NCBI GenBank assembly: GCA_030671905.1 | Contig: DAOVHK010000036.1 | Span: 1-11,762, forward strand | Length of the DNA: 11,762 bases | Source: Clostridia bacterium | GTDB taxonomy: Bacteria > UBA6262 > WVXT01 | Direction of reading: 5' to 3' | Part shown: positions 1 through 7,395 of the stretch, one piece after another | How positions within the stretch are numbered: the stretch's first letter is position 1 | Layout of the letters: each line of letters opens with the position of its first letter | Position numbers and translations under genes: made by a program | Notes under the pieces: generated by a model | The model's input: the letters and a program-made list of their open reading frames with translations, nothing else | Databases searched by the model: none | Told to the model about the DNA's origin: nothing

Positions 1-372
1 AAAATGTTCATTTTCGGTGGTTCTGATGGGGATAATAATCTTAATGATATTTATGCGTTTGCCAGAGCAAAAGAGGTTAAAAAGACTTTACAAGAAAAAC
101 CATTTAATGTCCCCAATCCGTTCAATCCTGATACAGAGGAGACGAAGATTTGTTATTACCTTGATGAAGATGATGATGTAAAAATAAAACTATTTACTTT
201 AACAGGGGATTTGGTATATTCATGGGAAAATATTTCGGGAAGAGAAGGATTGAACCAGTGGCCATGGAATGGAAAGAATGAAAAGGGAAGAATTGTAGAA
301 AATGGAGGATATATCTGTTTGATTGAAGCCGGTGGGAAAAAACAGAAATGCAAAATTGCTGTTCTTAGATAA
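1..372 (+). CDS. C-terminus of Kelch-like surface protein with FlgD/sorting-type Ig domain (5' partial)
   Basis: The reading frame is already open at base 1 and stops at TAA 370-372, so only the last 123 codons are visible. The first ~20 residues (FIFGGSDG...LNDIYAF) look like the end of a Kelch beta-propeller blade. A short linker leads to 'VPNPFNPDTEETKI', the typical opening of the FlgD-like or T9SS-type C-terminal Ig sandwich found on many secreted proteins. That domain continues with 'KIKLFTLTGDLVYSW', a 'WNGKNEKGRIVENGGYI' turn and a final basic strand. Such domains usually cap exported or cell-surface proteins; the signal peptide would lie outside the window. Whether this domain is a secretion signal or only a structural cap cannot be told from sequence. 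No enzymatic residues are visible. The cyclase gene starts 18 bases downstream, so the two may be co-transcribed. Confidence 0.75.
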   Translation, partial: KMFIFGGSDGDNNLNDIYAFARAKEVKKTLQEKPFNVPNPFNPDTEETKICYYLDEDDDVKIKLFTLTGDLVYSWENISGREGLNQWPWNGKNEKGRIVENGGYICLIEAGGKKQKCKIAVLR

Positions 373-390
373 AATTACATTTGGAGTAAA

Positions 391-1749
391 ATGAAAAGAG
401 TTTCCAAAATCGCCATTAAGTTTTCAGGAATTGTCTCCATAGTGATTTTAGTAATTATGCTTATTATGGCATCATTGATTTTAAGGCAGACAAGAAATTC
501 CCTTATTAAGGAGATGGAAATAAGGGCAGAATTCTTTGCCCGAAATGTTAGGGAATCTCTTTTTCCCAAACCGGATGTTTTCTCCTTATATTTTTCTGTT
601 ATGGAAATGATTAAAGAAAAGGCAATTCTTTATGCTATGGTTTTTGATGAAAAGGGAGAAATCATTTCCCATTCTGACAGAGCAAAAATTGGGGAAAAGG
701 CAGGGGGGATTGCAGGAAACCAGACAGTTGTTAAACGAGAAGAGAATCTCTATAGAGTTTCTGTTCCCCTTATTGTTGGCGATAAATTCGCAGGTGGTGT
801 GAGAATAGGATTTTCTCAGGAATCAATATCAACAGCACTTGTAGAGATGAGAAATAGAATTATTCTGATAACTATAGGTGTTCTTGCATTTAGCATACTT
901 GTTACAGTAATTGTAGTCACATTTATGGTCTCTCCTATAAATGTGCTTGTTGATATTGCCAGAAAAATTGGAAAAGGAGATTTAGAACAGAAAGTGGAAA
1001 TGAAAAGAAAAGATGAACTGGGAGAACTGGGAAATACTTTTAATGAAATGATAAAGGGACTTAAAGATAGAGACTTTATAAAGGATACTTTTGGTAAATA
1101 TGTTTCCAAACAGGTTGCCGAAGCAATCTTAAATGGAAGGCTTGAACTTGGTGGAGAAAGGAAAAGGGCAACTGTTCTCATAAGCGATATAAGAAATTTT
1201 ACTGCAATAAGCGAGAAACTTCCCCCAGAAGAGGTTGTTGACTTTTTAAATGAGTATTTTAGTGAAATGGTAAGCGTGGTGACAAAATATGAGGGAACGC
1301 TGGATAAATTTATTGGAGATGCACTTCTTGCTGTATTCGGTGCTCCCATAGCCCATGCAGATGATGCCAAGAGAGCAGTATTTGCTGCACTGGAAATGCA
1401 GGAGAAGTTGAAAGAGTTCAATAAAAAGAGAGTAAAAAAGGGGCAAAACGAGATAAGAATTGGAGTTGCCGTTCATACAGGAAATCTTGTGGCAGGAAAT
1501 ATTGGCAGCGAAGTGAGAATGGAATATACAGTTATTGGAGATACAGTTAATTTGACCTCAAGACTTGAGCCACTGAATAAACAGTTTGGAACTCAAATAC
1601 TGATAAGCGAGAGCACCTACAGTGAAGTTAAAGATGATATTGAAGTGAGAGAGATTCCTGCTGTTGAGCTGAGGGGAAAAGAAGAAAAAGTTAAGGTCTA
1701 CGATGTATTAGGAAAGAAAAGCAAGTTCTCTACCCCACCGTCCAGTTAG
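391..1749 (+). CDS. Membrane class IIIb adenylate cyclase with extracytoplasmic sensor and HAMP domain
   Basis: This 452-residue protein should convert ATP to cyclic AMP. Order of parts: N-terminal membrane helix (~12-31), an extracytoplasmic sensor segment (~35-153, size and pattern of a single Cache-like domain), second membrane helix (~157-180), HAMP linker (~180-230), and a C-terminal class III cyclase domain (~255-441). Metal-binding aspartates are visible as D266 (in SDIRNF) and D310 (in FIGDALLAVFG). K306 and T380 occupy the adenine-selecting positions, and N387 and R391 are the transition-state pair. Thr at the second selecting position, seven residues before the Asn, places it in class IIIb, whose characterised members are often stimulated by bicarbonate; that response is a family inference here. 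All catalytic residues are present, so it should be active as a homodimer. The start ATG is preceded by GGAG (383-386). The sensed ligand is unknown, and no cAMP receptor gene is in view. Confidence 0.93.
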   Translation: MKRVSKIAIKFSGIVSIVILVIMLIMASLILRQTRNSLIKEMEIRAEFFARNVRESLFPKPDVFSLYFSVMEMIKEKAILYAMVFDEKGEIISHSDRAKIGEKAGGIAGNQTVVKREENLYRVSVPLIVGDKFAGGVRIGFSQESISTALVEMRNRIILITIGVLAFSILVTVIVVTFMVSPINVLVDIARKIGKGDLEQKVEMKRKDELGELGNTFNEMIKGLKDRDFIKDTFGKYVSKQVAEAILNGRLELGGERKRATVLISDIRNFTAISEKLPPEEVVDFLNEYFSEMVSVVTKYEGTLDKFIGDALLAVFGAPIAHADDAKRAVFAALEMQEKLKEFNKKRVKKGQNEIRIGVAVHTGNLVAGNIGSEVRMEYTVIGDTVNLTSRLEPLNKQFGTQILISESTYSEVKDDIEVREIPAVELRGKEEKVKVYDVLGKKSKFSTPPSS

Positions 1750-1764
1750 CCCGAACATTAAGGC

Positions 1765-1793
1765 TTGACAAGTTTGGGGCATTGTGGTATAAT
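1765..1793 (+). promoter_or_regulatory. Perfect sigma-70-type promoter (TTGACA, 17 bp, TATAAT)
   Basis: TTGACA at 1765-1770 and TATAAT at 1788-1793 are separated by exactly 17 bases, so both hexamers and the spacing match the housekeeping consensus. Transcription would begin near 1799-1801. It lies just after the cyclase stop codon and points at a strong terminator only about 60 bases downstream. It therefore looks like the promoter of a very short transcript, or of an attenuated leader toward gdhA. Confidence 0.8.
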
Positions 1794-1799
1794 TTTTTT

Positions 1800-1864
1800 C
1801 GAAACTAGAAAAACTGGACAAAGACGTCCTTTTTAGCAAGGTTTGCTAATAAGGACGTTTTTTT
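1800..1864 (+). ncRNA. Candidate ~65-nt small RNA (promoter-terminator unit)
   Basis: The consensus promoter at 1765-1793 and the terminator at 1821-1864 define a transcript of about 65 nt. Roughly 20 nt of single-stranded 5' sequence precede a 16-bp hairpin and a U tract. No start codon followed by a useful reading frame is visible inside it. gdhA has its own promoter further downstream (1903-1931), which argues that this unit is independent rather than only a gdhA leader. It matches no RNA family I recognise. The alternative is an attenuator in a longer gdhA leader, or simply the cyclase terminator with a fortuitous promoter. Confidence 0.4.
1821..1864 (+). terminator. Strong intrinsic terminator
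   Basis: Bases 1824-1839 pair with 1843-1858 in a 16-bp stem with a single T-T mismatch (1832/1850) and a three-base GGT loop. Flanking A-T and G-T pairs extend it slightly. Seven consecutive T residues follow (1858-1864). It would end transcripts from the cyclase gene and from the promoter at 1765-1793. Confidence 0.9.
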
Positions 1865-1902
1865 ATTGAGGCAATAGTGTCTTTCATAGACCATTATTTT
1901 TC

Positions 1903-1931
1903 TTGACTAATATAAAAAAATTAGAGATAAT
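1903..1931 (+). promoter_or_regulatory. Probable gdhA promoter (TTGACT, 17 bp, GATAAT)
   Basis: TTGACT (1903-1908) and GATAAT (1926-1931), each one mismatch from consensus, are separated by 17 bases. The promoter sits downstream of the strong terminator and about 110 bases before the gdhA start. It would give a leader RNA of roughly 100 nt beginning near 1938. Confidence 0.65.
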
Positions 1932-1949
1932 TAACAAACGTATTCCAGG

Positions 1950-2013
1950 CAATATTGCTGTAATGGTATGCTATATTGGAGATGGGGATAAAATAGAGTT
2001 GGCCCCATTTTTT
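1950..2013 (+). promoter_or_regulatory. gdhA leader: hairpin plus terminator-like hairpin (candidate attenuator)
   Basis: Two inverted repeats lie in the gdhA leader. The first pairs 1950-1958 with 1970-1978 (CAATAT/ATATTG, a T-T mismatch, then GC/GC) around an 11-base loop. The second pairs ATGGGG (1982-1987) with CCCCAT (2003-2008) across a 15-base loop and runs directly into six Ts (2008-2013), which is the form of an intrinsic terminator. The gdhA Shine-Dalgarno follows at 2028-2036. The long loop and short stem make this a moderate terminator at best. I do not recognise a known riboswitch class. Confidence 0.35.
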
Positions 2014-2041
2014 CAGGCGGTAATTGAAAGGAGAGGAGAAA

Positions 2042-3385
2042 ATGATAGAGACGAAAGTGAAAAAGTTTATGGAAAAAGTCATTGAAAAAAATCCTGGAGA
2101 AATGGAGTTTCATCAGGCGGTGGAGGAAGTTGTTACCTCCCTGGTGCCATTTCTGGAAAAAAATACTAAATATCAAAAAGCCAAGATACTTGAGCGAATT
2201 GTAGAACCGGAAAGAGTAATCATCTTTCGTGTTCCCTGGGTTGACGATAAAGGGGAAATTCAAGTTAACCGTGGGTTTCGTATTCAAATGAACAGCGCCC
2301 TTGGTCCGTATAAAGGGGGACTTCGTTTTCATCCCAGCGTCAAGTTAGGAATCTTAAAGTTTCTCGCTTTTGAGCAGGTGTTCAAAAATAGTCTCACCAT
2401 GCTTCCCCTGGGAGGGGGCAAAGGCGGCTCTGATTTTGACCCTAAAGGAAAATCGGATAATGAAGTTATGCGTTTCTGCCAGAGTTTTATGAATGAACTT
2501 TTTAGACATATCGGGCCGGATACGGATGTTCCTGCGGGTGATATAGGTGTGGGAGCGCGTGAAATAGGTTTTCTTTTTGGCCAGTATAAAAGACTTTGCA
2601 ATGAATTTACAGGTGTTCTGACTGGTAAGTCCATTGATTGGGGGGGAAGCCTGATCAGGACCGAAGCTACTGGTTATGGCTGTGTCTATTTTGTTCAAGA
2701 AATGTTGAAAACGAAAGGCGAGTCGATTAAGGGTAAAGTTTGCACTGTTTCTGGCTCGGGAAACGTTGCCCAGTACACAGTAGAGAAGTTAATTCAATTA
2801 GGCGCCAAAGCTGTTACTCTATCTGATTCCCATGGATATATCCATGATGGAGATGGAATAGATGAGAAAAAATTGGCATTTGTCAGGGAGCTTAAAAATG
2901 TCAGGCGTGGACGGATTAAGGAATACGCCAAAGAATTCGATTGTGAATACTTCGAAGCAGGAAGGTGGCCCTGGGAAGTGAAATGCGACGTCGCTTTTCC
3001 TTCTGCAACGCAGAACGAAATAGACGAAAGTGATGCCAAGAGACTTGTCAAAAATGGCTGTATTTGCGTTGCTGAAGGCGCCAATATGCCCACCAGGCAG
3101 GAAGCAATAAAGGTATTTCAACAAGCCAAAATTCTCTTCGGGCCTGGTAAAGCGGCAAATGCTGGTGGAGTTGCTACTTCTGGTCTGGAGATGTCTCAAA
3201 ATAACCAAAGATTATCCTGGAGTCGTGAAGAAGTGGATAAAAAATTACACGATATTATGGTAGCTATTCACGAACAGTGTGTGAAATATGGTAAACAAGG
3301 CAATTATATTGATTATGTTAAAGGTGCAAATACTGCCGGGTTTGTAAAAGTTGCTGATGCTATGTTGGATCAGGGGGTAGTATAG
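2042..3385 (+). CDS. gdhA: Glutamate dehydrogenase (hexameric, probably NADP-dependent)
   Basis: This 447-residue enzyme performs reductive amination of 2-oxoglutarate with ammonia to give L-glutamate in the cytoplasm. The N-terminal substrate domain holds GPYKGGLRFHP (88-98, substrate lysine K91), K115, the signature LPLGGGKGGSDFDPKG (121-136) with catalytic K127, and PAGDIG with catalytic D167. The Rossmann domain carries SGSGNVAQY (237-245), followed by SDSHG (261-265), the kind of turn usual in NADP-type bacterial enzymes. Length and collinearity match the ~450-residue small hexameric family. I chose ATG 2042 over an in-frame TTG at 2024 because AAGGAGAGG (2028-2036) sits just before the ATG and would lie inside the longer reading. 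No terminator is visible before guaA, so read-through into the purine genes is possible. Confidence 0.96.
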   Translation: MIETKVKKFMEKVIEKNPGEMEFHQAVEEVVTSLVPFLEKNTKYQKAKILERIVEPERVIIFRVPWVDDKGEIQVNRGFRIQMNSALGPYKGGLRFHPSVKLGILKFLAFEQVFKNSLTMLPLGGGKGGSDFDPKGKSDNEVMRFCQSFMNELFRHIGPDTDVPAGDIGVGAREIGFLFGQYKRLCNEFTGVLTGKSIDWGGSLIRTEATGYGCVYFVQEMLKTKGESIKGKVCTVSGSGNVAQYTVEKLIQLGAKAVTLSDSHGYIHDGDGIDEKKLAFVRELKNVRRGRIKEYAKEFDCEYFEAGRWPWEVKCDVAFPSATQNEIDESDAKRLVKNGCICVAEGANMPTRQEAIKVFQQAKILFGPGKAANAGGVATSGLEMSQNNQRLSWSREEVDKKLHDIMVAIHEQCVKYGKQGNYIDYVKGANTAGFVKVADAMLDQGVV

Positions 3386-3407
3386 GAAGAGTATGTGAGG
3401 AAAATAG

Positions 3408-3423
3408 TTGGACAAATGTCCAA
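3408..3423. promoter_or_regulatory. Small perfect dyad between gdhA and guaA (possible operator)
   Basis: TTGGACA and TGTCCAA form perfect 7-base arms around two bases. The loop is too small for an RNA hairpin at full pairing, so a dimeric DNA-binding protein would be the natural reader if the dyad has a function. It lies 79 bases before the guaA start. I cannot assign a regulator, and chance occurrence is plausible. Confidence 0.25.
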
Positions 3424-3501
3424 TTTGCCATAACCAAGGCCTTACCGGATCCCTCCAAAACTGTTACCAGAAACCTCCAGGAAATAAACAATGCAGGAAC
3501 A

Positions 3502-5043
3502 ATGCATAAAGATTGGATAGCTATTTTAGATTTTGGTTCGCAATACACTCATCTCATTGCTCGCCGGGTAAGAGAGTGCGGTGTTTATTCAGAAATAGTC
3601 GGTTATAATATCGATGCAGGTAAACTTTTAAAAAGAGCGCCAAAGGCTATTATTTTCTCCGGTGGACCGGCTAGCGTTACTTCAAGAAAAAATCCTATGT
3701 GCGATAGAGATATTTTTAATATAAATATTCCTGTTCTTGGTATTTGTTATGGGGCACAACTTATGGCTAAAGCTCTGGGCGGCAGAGTAGTAAAAGCCAA
3801 TGCAAGAGAATATGGAAAGGTTACTCTTCAGGTCAAATCGAGAGAAAACCTATTTAGAGGATTATCTTCCCAGGAGATTATCTGGATGAGTCATGGAGAT
3901 AAGATTTTGCGATTACCCCGGGATTTTCGGATAATCGGGTCAACAAAGAATTCTCCTATTACAGCAATGGAGAATAGGATGAGAAGATTCTATGGACTCC
4001 AATTTCATCCCGAAGTAGTTCATACGCCCAAAGGAAAAAAGATATTAAAGAATTTCCTTTTTCATTTGGCAGATTGCAGACCTTCCTGGAGTATGCATTC
4101 GTTTGTTAAAGATTCGATTAAGGAACTGAAAGAAAAAATAGGCAATAAAAAAGTTCTATGTGCATTAAGTGGAGGCGTAGATTCATCTGTTTTAGCAGTA
4201 TTACTCCATAAGGCTATAGGAAAGAATTTAATAGCCATCTTTATTGATAACGGGCTTTTACGCAAAGATGAAGTAGCACTTGTTAAGAGAAGATTCAAGA
4301 AGCACTATCGGATTAACCTAAAGGTTGTAAATGCACAAGATACCTTTTTAAAAGGTTTAAAAGGGGTTAAGAATCCTGAAACCAAACGCAAGATTATAGG
4401 AAGATTATTTATAGAGGTCTTTGAGAGAGAGGCCAAAAAGTTGGGAAAGATTAAGTTTTTAGCCCAAGGCACATTATATCCAGATGTAATTGAATCAAGG
4501 TCTCCCGGTGGTGGACCTTCGGCAACTATTAAGACCCACCATAATGTGGGAGGATTACCACGCCATTTAAAGTTTGAGTTAATTGAGCCACTAAAAGATT
4601 TATTTAAAGATGAAGTAAGACTCATTGGCAAAGAACTAGGGTTGCCCGAGGATATTATTTACAGGCAGCCTTTCCCGGGTCCGGGACTGGGAGTTAGGGT
4701 CATTGGTGCTATTACCAAAGAAAGATTGGATATCTTGCGTCAGGCAGACTGGATATTAATAGATGAGATAAAACGGGCAAAATTATATCGGAAATTGTGG
4801 CAGTCTTTCTGTGTACTCTTACCCGTAAAGACAGTAGGTGTTATGGGAGACCAGAGGTCATATGAGAATCTTTTGGCCGTAAGAGCGGTAACAAGTGAGG
4901 ATGCAATGACTGCTCATTGGGCGAGGCTTCCCTATGAAATACTGGAGAGAATTTCTAATCGTATTATAAATGAAGTCAAAGGGATAAACCGTGTAGTATA
5001 TGATATTTCTTCTAAACCACCAAGCACAATTGAATGGGAGTAG
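3502..5043 (+). CDS. guaA: GMP synthase (glutamine-hydrolysing)
   Basis: This 513-residue protein aminates XMP to GMP using ATP and glutamine, the last step of guanine nucleotide synthesis. The class I amidotransferase domain (~5-190) opens with ILDFGSQYTHLIARRVRE and has nucleophile C82 (GICYGAQ), H169 and E171 (QFHPE). The ATP-pyrophosphatase domain (~195-385) has the PP-loop SGGVDSS (223-229). The C-terminal dimerisation domain ends in the family-typical KPPSTIEWE. Length is normal and all catalytic residues are present. ATG 3502 gives the usual N-terminus, but only weak SD-like sequence precedes it (AGGA, 3495-3498, is very close; AGGAAA lies nearer 3480). The frame remains open upstream of the ATG without a standard start codon. 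Its stop is 23 bases before purL, so the two genes are almost certainly co-transcribed. Confidence 0.97.
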   Translation: MHKDWIAILDFGSQYTHLIARRVRECGVYSEIVGYNIDAGKLLKRAPKAIIFSGGPASVTSRKNPMCDRDIFNINIPVLGICYGAQLMAKALGGRVVKANAREYGKVTLQVKSRENLFRGLSSQEIIWMSHGDKILRLPRDFRIIGSTKNSPITAMENRMRRFYGLQFHPEVVHTPKGKKILKNFLFHLADCRPSWSMHSFVKDSIKELKEKIGNKKVLCALSGGVDSSVLAVLLHKAIGKNLIAIFIDNGLLRKDEVALVKRRFKKHYRINLKVVNAQDTFLKGLKGVKNPETKRKIIGRLFIEVFEREAKKLGKIKFLAQGTLYPDVIESRSPGGGPSATIKTHHNVGGLPRHLKFELIEPLKDLFKDEVRLIGKELGLPEDIIYRQPFPGPGLGVRVIGAITKERLDILRQADWILIDEIKRAKLYRKLWQSFCVLLPVKTVGVMGDQRSYENLLAVRAVTSEDAMTAHWARLPYEILERISNRIINEVKGINRVVYDISSKPPSTIEWE

Positions 5044-5052
5044 AGACAAAAA

Positions 5053-5060
5053 AAGGAGGT
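5053..5060 (+). promoter_or_regulatory. Strong Shine-Dalgarno deciding the purL start
   Basis: AAGGAGGT, a full match to the anti-Shine-Dalgarno complement, ends six bases before ATG 5067. It decides against the in-frame ATG at 5034, which overlaps the guaA stop and has no such site. Confidence 0.85.
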
Positions 5061-5066
5061 TATTTA

Positions 5067-7307
5067 ATGGCGACGCAAGTTAAGGTTGATGTAGAAGTGG
5101 CAAAAGAATTGGGACTTACGGAAGAAGAGTTTAATGAGATAAAGAAATTGCTCAAAAGAGACCCAAATTTTACGGAGTTGGGTGTTTTTTCAGCTATGTG
5201 GTCGGAGCATTGTAGCTATAAAAATTCACGCAAGTTGTTTACACTCTTCCCTACTAAAGGCAAACAGGTATTGGTTGGTGCAGGCGAAGAAAACTCTGGA
5301 ATAGTTGATATAGGTGATGGCCTGGGGGTTGCCTTTAAAATAGAATCGCACAATCATCCTTCAGCAGTAGAGCCCTTTGAGGCCTCAGCCACAGGTATAG
5401 GCGGATGCTTAAGGGATATATTTACCACCGGAGCAAGACCTGTTGCCGGCTTAGGGGCATTGAGATTCGGAAGTCTGGATAACGAAAAAGTTAAATTCTT
5501 GTTTAAAGAAGTTATCAGGGGGTTAGCTCATTATGCCAATACCGCAGAGGTTAGTGCGGTGGGCGGCGAGACTTATTTTGATGAAAGTTATGAAGGCAAT
5601 CCTTTAGTTAATGCCTTTGTTGTGGGTATTGTAAAGCATGATAATATTGTGAGAGGCGCCGCATACGGAGCGGGAAATCCTGTATATTATATAGGAGGAG
5701 AGACAGGAAGAGATGGCGTGGGCGGGGCAAGTTTTGCTTCTAAGGAAATTACTGAGGAGTCTAGTTCTGATACAGGCGCAGTGGCCATAGGTAATCCCGA
5801 ACTGGGAAAACGTTTAAGAAAGGCTTGCCTGGAATTGATAGAAAAGGGGCTTGTCGTGGGAATGCAGGATATGGGTGCAGCTGGACTTACCTGCTCTACC
5901 TCGGAAACAGCTACCAGGGGTGGAACAGGCATTGAAATAGATGTTGCCTTAATTCCTCAGAGTGAAAAAAAGATGACACCTTACGAAATCCTCCTGTCTG
6001 AATCTCAAGAGAGGATGTTGGCTATTTTAAAAAATGGCAAAGAAAAAGAGACTTTGGATATATTGAAAAAGTGGAATATAGATGCAGTAAAAATCGGAAA
6101 AGTAACAGATGATAAAATGATGCGAGTCAAGGAGAATGGCGTGGTAGTTTGCGAAGTTCCTGCAGAGGCCCTTACCAAGAAAGCACCCCTTTACGATAGA
6201 GAAGTCGCCGAGCCTGCCTACTTGAAAGAGGCACAAAAATTGACTATTGAATCCATTAGGATACCGGATGGTTTCAATAAAGTGTTATTGCAATTACTCG
6301 ACTCTCCCACTATTGCCAGCAAAGAATCAGCATATAAAAAATTTACTGCTATAGATAAGAATGAAGTAACAGTAGGAGCAGGTTCAGATGCAGCGGTGGT
6401 TAAAGTTAAAGGCACTAAAAAGGCTTTAGCCATAAGCGTAGATTGCAATGGCAGGTATTGCTATCTGAATCCCTATAATGGTGCAATGATGGCAGTGGCT
6501 GAGGCAGCGAGAAATATAGTTTGTAGTGGGGGAAGGCCACTGGCAATTACCGATGGTTTAAATTTTGGCAATCCTATGAAACCTGAAAATTACTGGCAAT
6601 TTGAAAAGTGTATAGAGGGGCTTTCTGCAGCATGCAAGGCTTTAAATACACCTGTTATCAGCGGTAACGTAAGCTTCTATAATGAAAATCCTAAAGGAGC
6701 GATATATCCCACTCCTATAGTGGGAATGGTGGGGTTGATAAAAGATGCGGATAAATATGTTACCCAGGATTTTAAGAGTGAGACCAATTTAATAGTCCTC
6801 TTAGGTGAAAACAAGGCTGACCTCTCCGGTAGCGAATATTTATACTTGGTACACAGGCAGAAGAAAGGTAATCCCCAGATAGATATAGAGATGGAGAAGG
6901 CTATTCAGGAAGCATGCCTTGAGGCAATCGAGTCGGGTATTATTAATTCTGCCCACGATTGTTCGGAGGGTGGATTGGGAGTAACCCTGGCTGAATCGTG
7001 TATTGCCAACGCAAACAAAATGTTGGGCGCAGTGATAAAATTAGATGACTTGAAAAACAAAAATATAAGGATAGATGAGATTCTGTTTGGTGAAGCGCCT
7101 TCCAGAATAGTAGTTTCTCTGAACAAAGATAAACTGAGCGCCTTAGAGGAGATACTGAAAAGGCATTCGGTTCCATATCAGATTCTGGGCAATGTTACAG
7201 GAGATAAACTCGTAATTCAATACAAAGAAAAGACGATAATCGATCTTCCTTTGACAGCATTGAGTGATACCTGGAGAAAGGCAATTCCCTCAAGGTTGGA
7301 AAAATAG
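5067..7307 (+). CDS. purL: Phosphoribosylformylglycinamidine synthase subunit PurL (small type)
   Basis: This 746-residue ATP-dependent subunit converts FGAR to FGAM in de novo purine synthesis, using ammonia supplied by PurQ with PurS as the bridging partner. Its length is that of the small PurL rather than the ~1300-residue fused enzyme, and it has no glutaminase domain. Visible signatures include MWSEHCSYKNSR (44-55, catalytic-region H48), ESHNHPSAVEPFEASATG (93-110), the duplicated AIRS-like halves, ITDGLNFGNP (494-503), GNVSFYNE (533-540) and HDCSEGGLGVTLAE (630-643). Two related ATP-grasp-like AIRS repeats are expected at ~80-370 and ~435-735. It follows guaA by 23 bases with a very strong ribosome-binding site. 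purQ and purS are not in this window. It ends 14 bases before a palindromic repeat. Confidence 0.97.
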   Translation: MATQVKVDVEVAKELGLTEEEFNEIKKLLKRDPNFTELGVFSAMWSEHCSYKNSRKLFTLFPTKGKQVLVGAGEENSGIVDIGDGLGVAFKIESHNHPSAVEPFEASATGIGGCLRDIFTTGARPVAGLGALRFGSLDNEKVKFLFKEVIRGLAHYANTAEVSAVGGETYFDESYEGNPLVNAFVVGIVKHDNIVRGAAYGAGNPVYYIGGETGRDGVGGASFASKEITEESSSDTGAVAIGNPELGKRLRKACLELIEKGLVVGMQDMGAAGLTCSTSETATRGGTGIEIDVALIPQSEKKMTPYEILLSESQERMLAILKNGKEKETLDILKKWNIDAVKIGKVTDDKMMRVKENGVVVCEVPAEALTKKAPLYDREVAEPAYLKEAQKLTIESIRIPDGFNKVLLQLLDSPTIASKESAYKKFTAIDKNEVTVGAGSDAAVVKVKGTKKALAISVDCNGRYCYLNPYNGAMMAVAEAARNIVCSGGRPLAITDGLNFGNPMKPENYWQFEKCIEGLSAACKALNTPVISGNVSFYNENPKGAIYPTPIVGMVGLIKDADKYVTQDFKSETNLIVLLGENKADLSGSEYLYLVHRQKKGNPQIDIEMEKAIQEACLEAIESGIINSAHDCSEGGLGVTLAESCIANANKMLGAVIKLDDLKNKNIRIDEILFGEAPSRIVVSLNKDKLSALEEILKRHSVPYQILGNVTGDKLVIQYKEKTIIDLPLTALSDTWRKAIPSRLEK

Positions 7308-7321
7308 ACAATTCTATTAAT

Positions 7322-7382
7322 GTCATTGCTTCGTCGCGGAGTTTATCCCGCACATTTGTTGTGCGGGACTCCTGGCAATGAC
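7322..7382. repeat. Nested palindromic intergenic repeat (GTCATTGC...GCAATGAC)
   Basis: Outer 8-base arms GTCATTGC (7322-7329) and GCAATGAC (7375-7382) are perfect inverted repeats. Inside, GGAGT (7338-7342) pairs with ACTCC (7368-7372), and CCCGCACA (7347-7354) pairs with TGTGCGGG (7360-7367) around a five-base loop. The whole 61-base unit fills most of the 88-base purL-hisF gap. From memory, 'GTCATTGC' ends are common on short palindromic repeats scattered in many bacterial genomes. The hisF Shine-Dalgarno GGAGGAG begins right after the repeat. There is no T tract, so it is not a normal terminator, though the folded RNA could affect message stability. Confidence 0.75.
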
Positions 7383-7395
7383 GGAGGAGTAAAAA

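Noticed and set aside
816..1421. 201-codon open frame on the - strand
   Set aside because: It lies entirely within the adenylate cyclase gene and its serine-rich translation shows no domain. It is the antisense shadow of a gene whose catalytic motifs are all intact.
1903..2085. 60-codon + strand frame starting at TTG 1903 before gdhA
   Set aside because: Its start coincides with the -35 element of the gdhA promoter, it runs into gdhA in a different frame, and it has no ribosome site.
3408..3436. guaA promoter using TTGGAC as -35
   Set aside because: At 17-base spacing the -10 position reads TAACCA, which is a poor match, so no promoter is called.
3491..3520. Nine-codon upstream reading frame overlapping the guaA start
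   Set aside because: It starts with an ATG 11 bases before the guaA ATG, but it is too short to judge, has no distinctive peptide, and could arise by chance.
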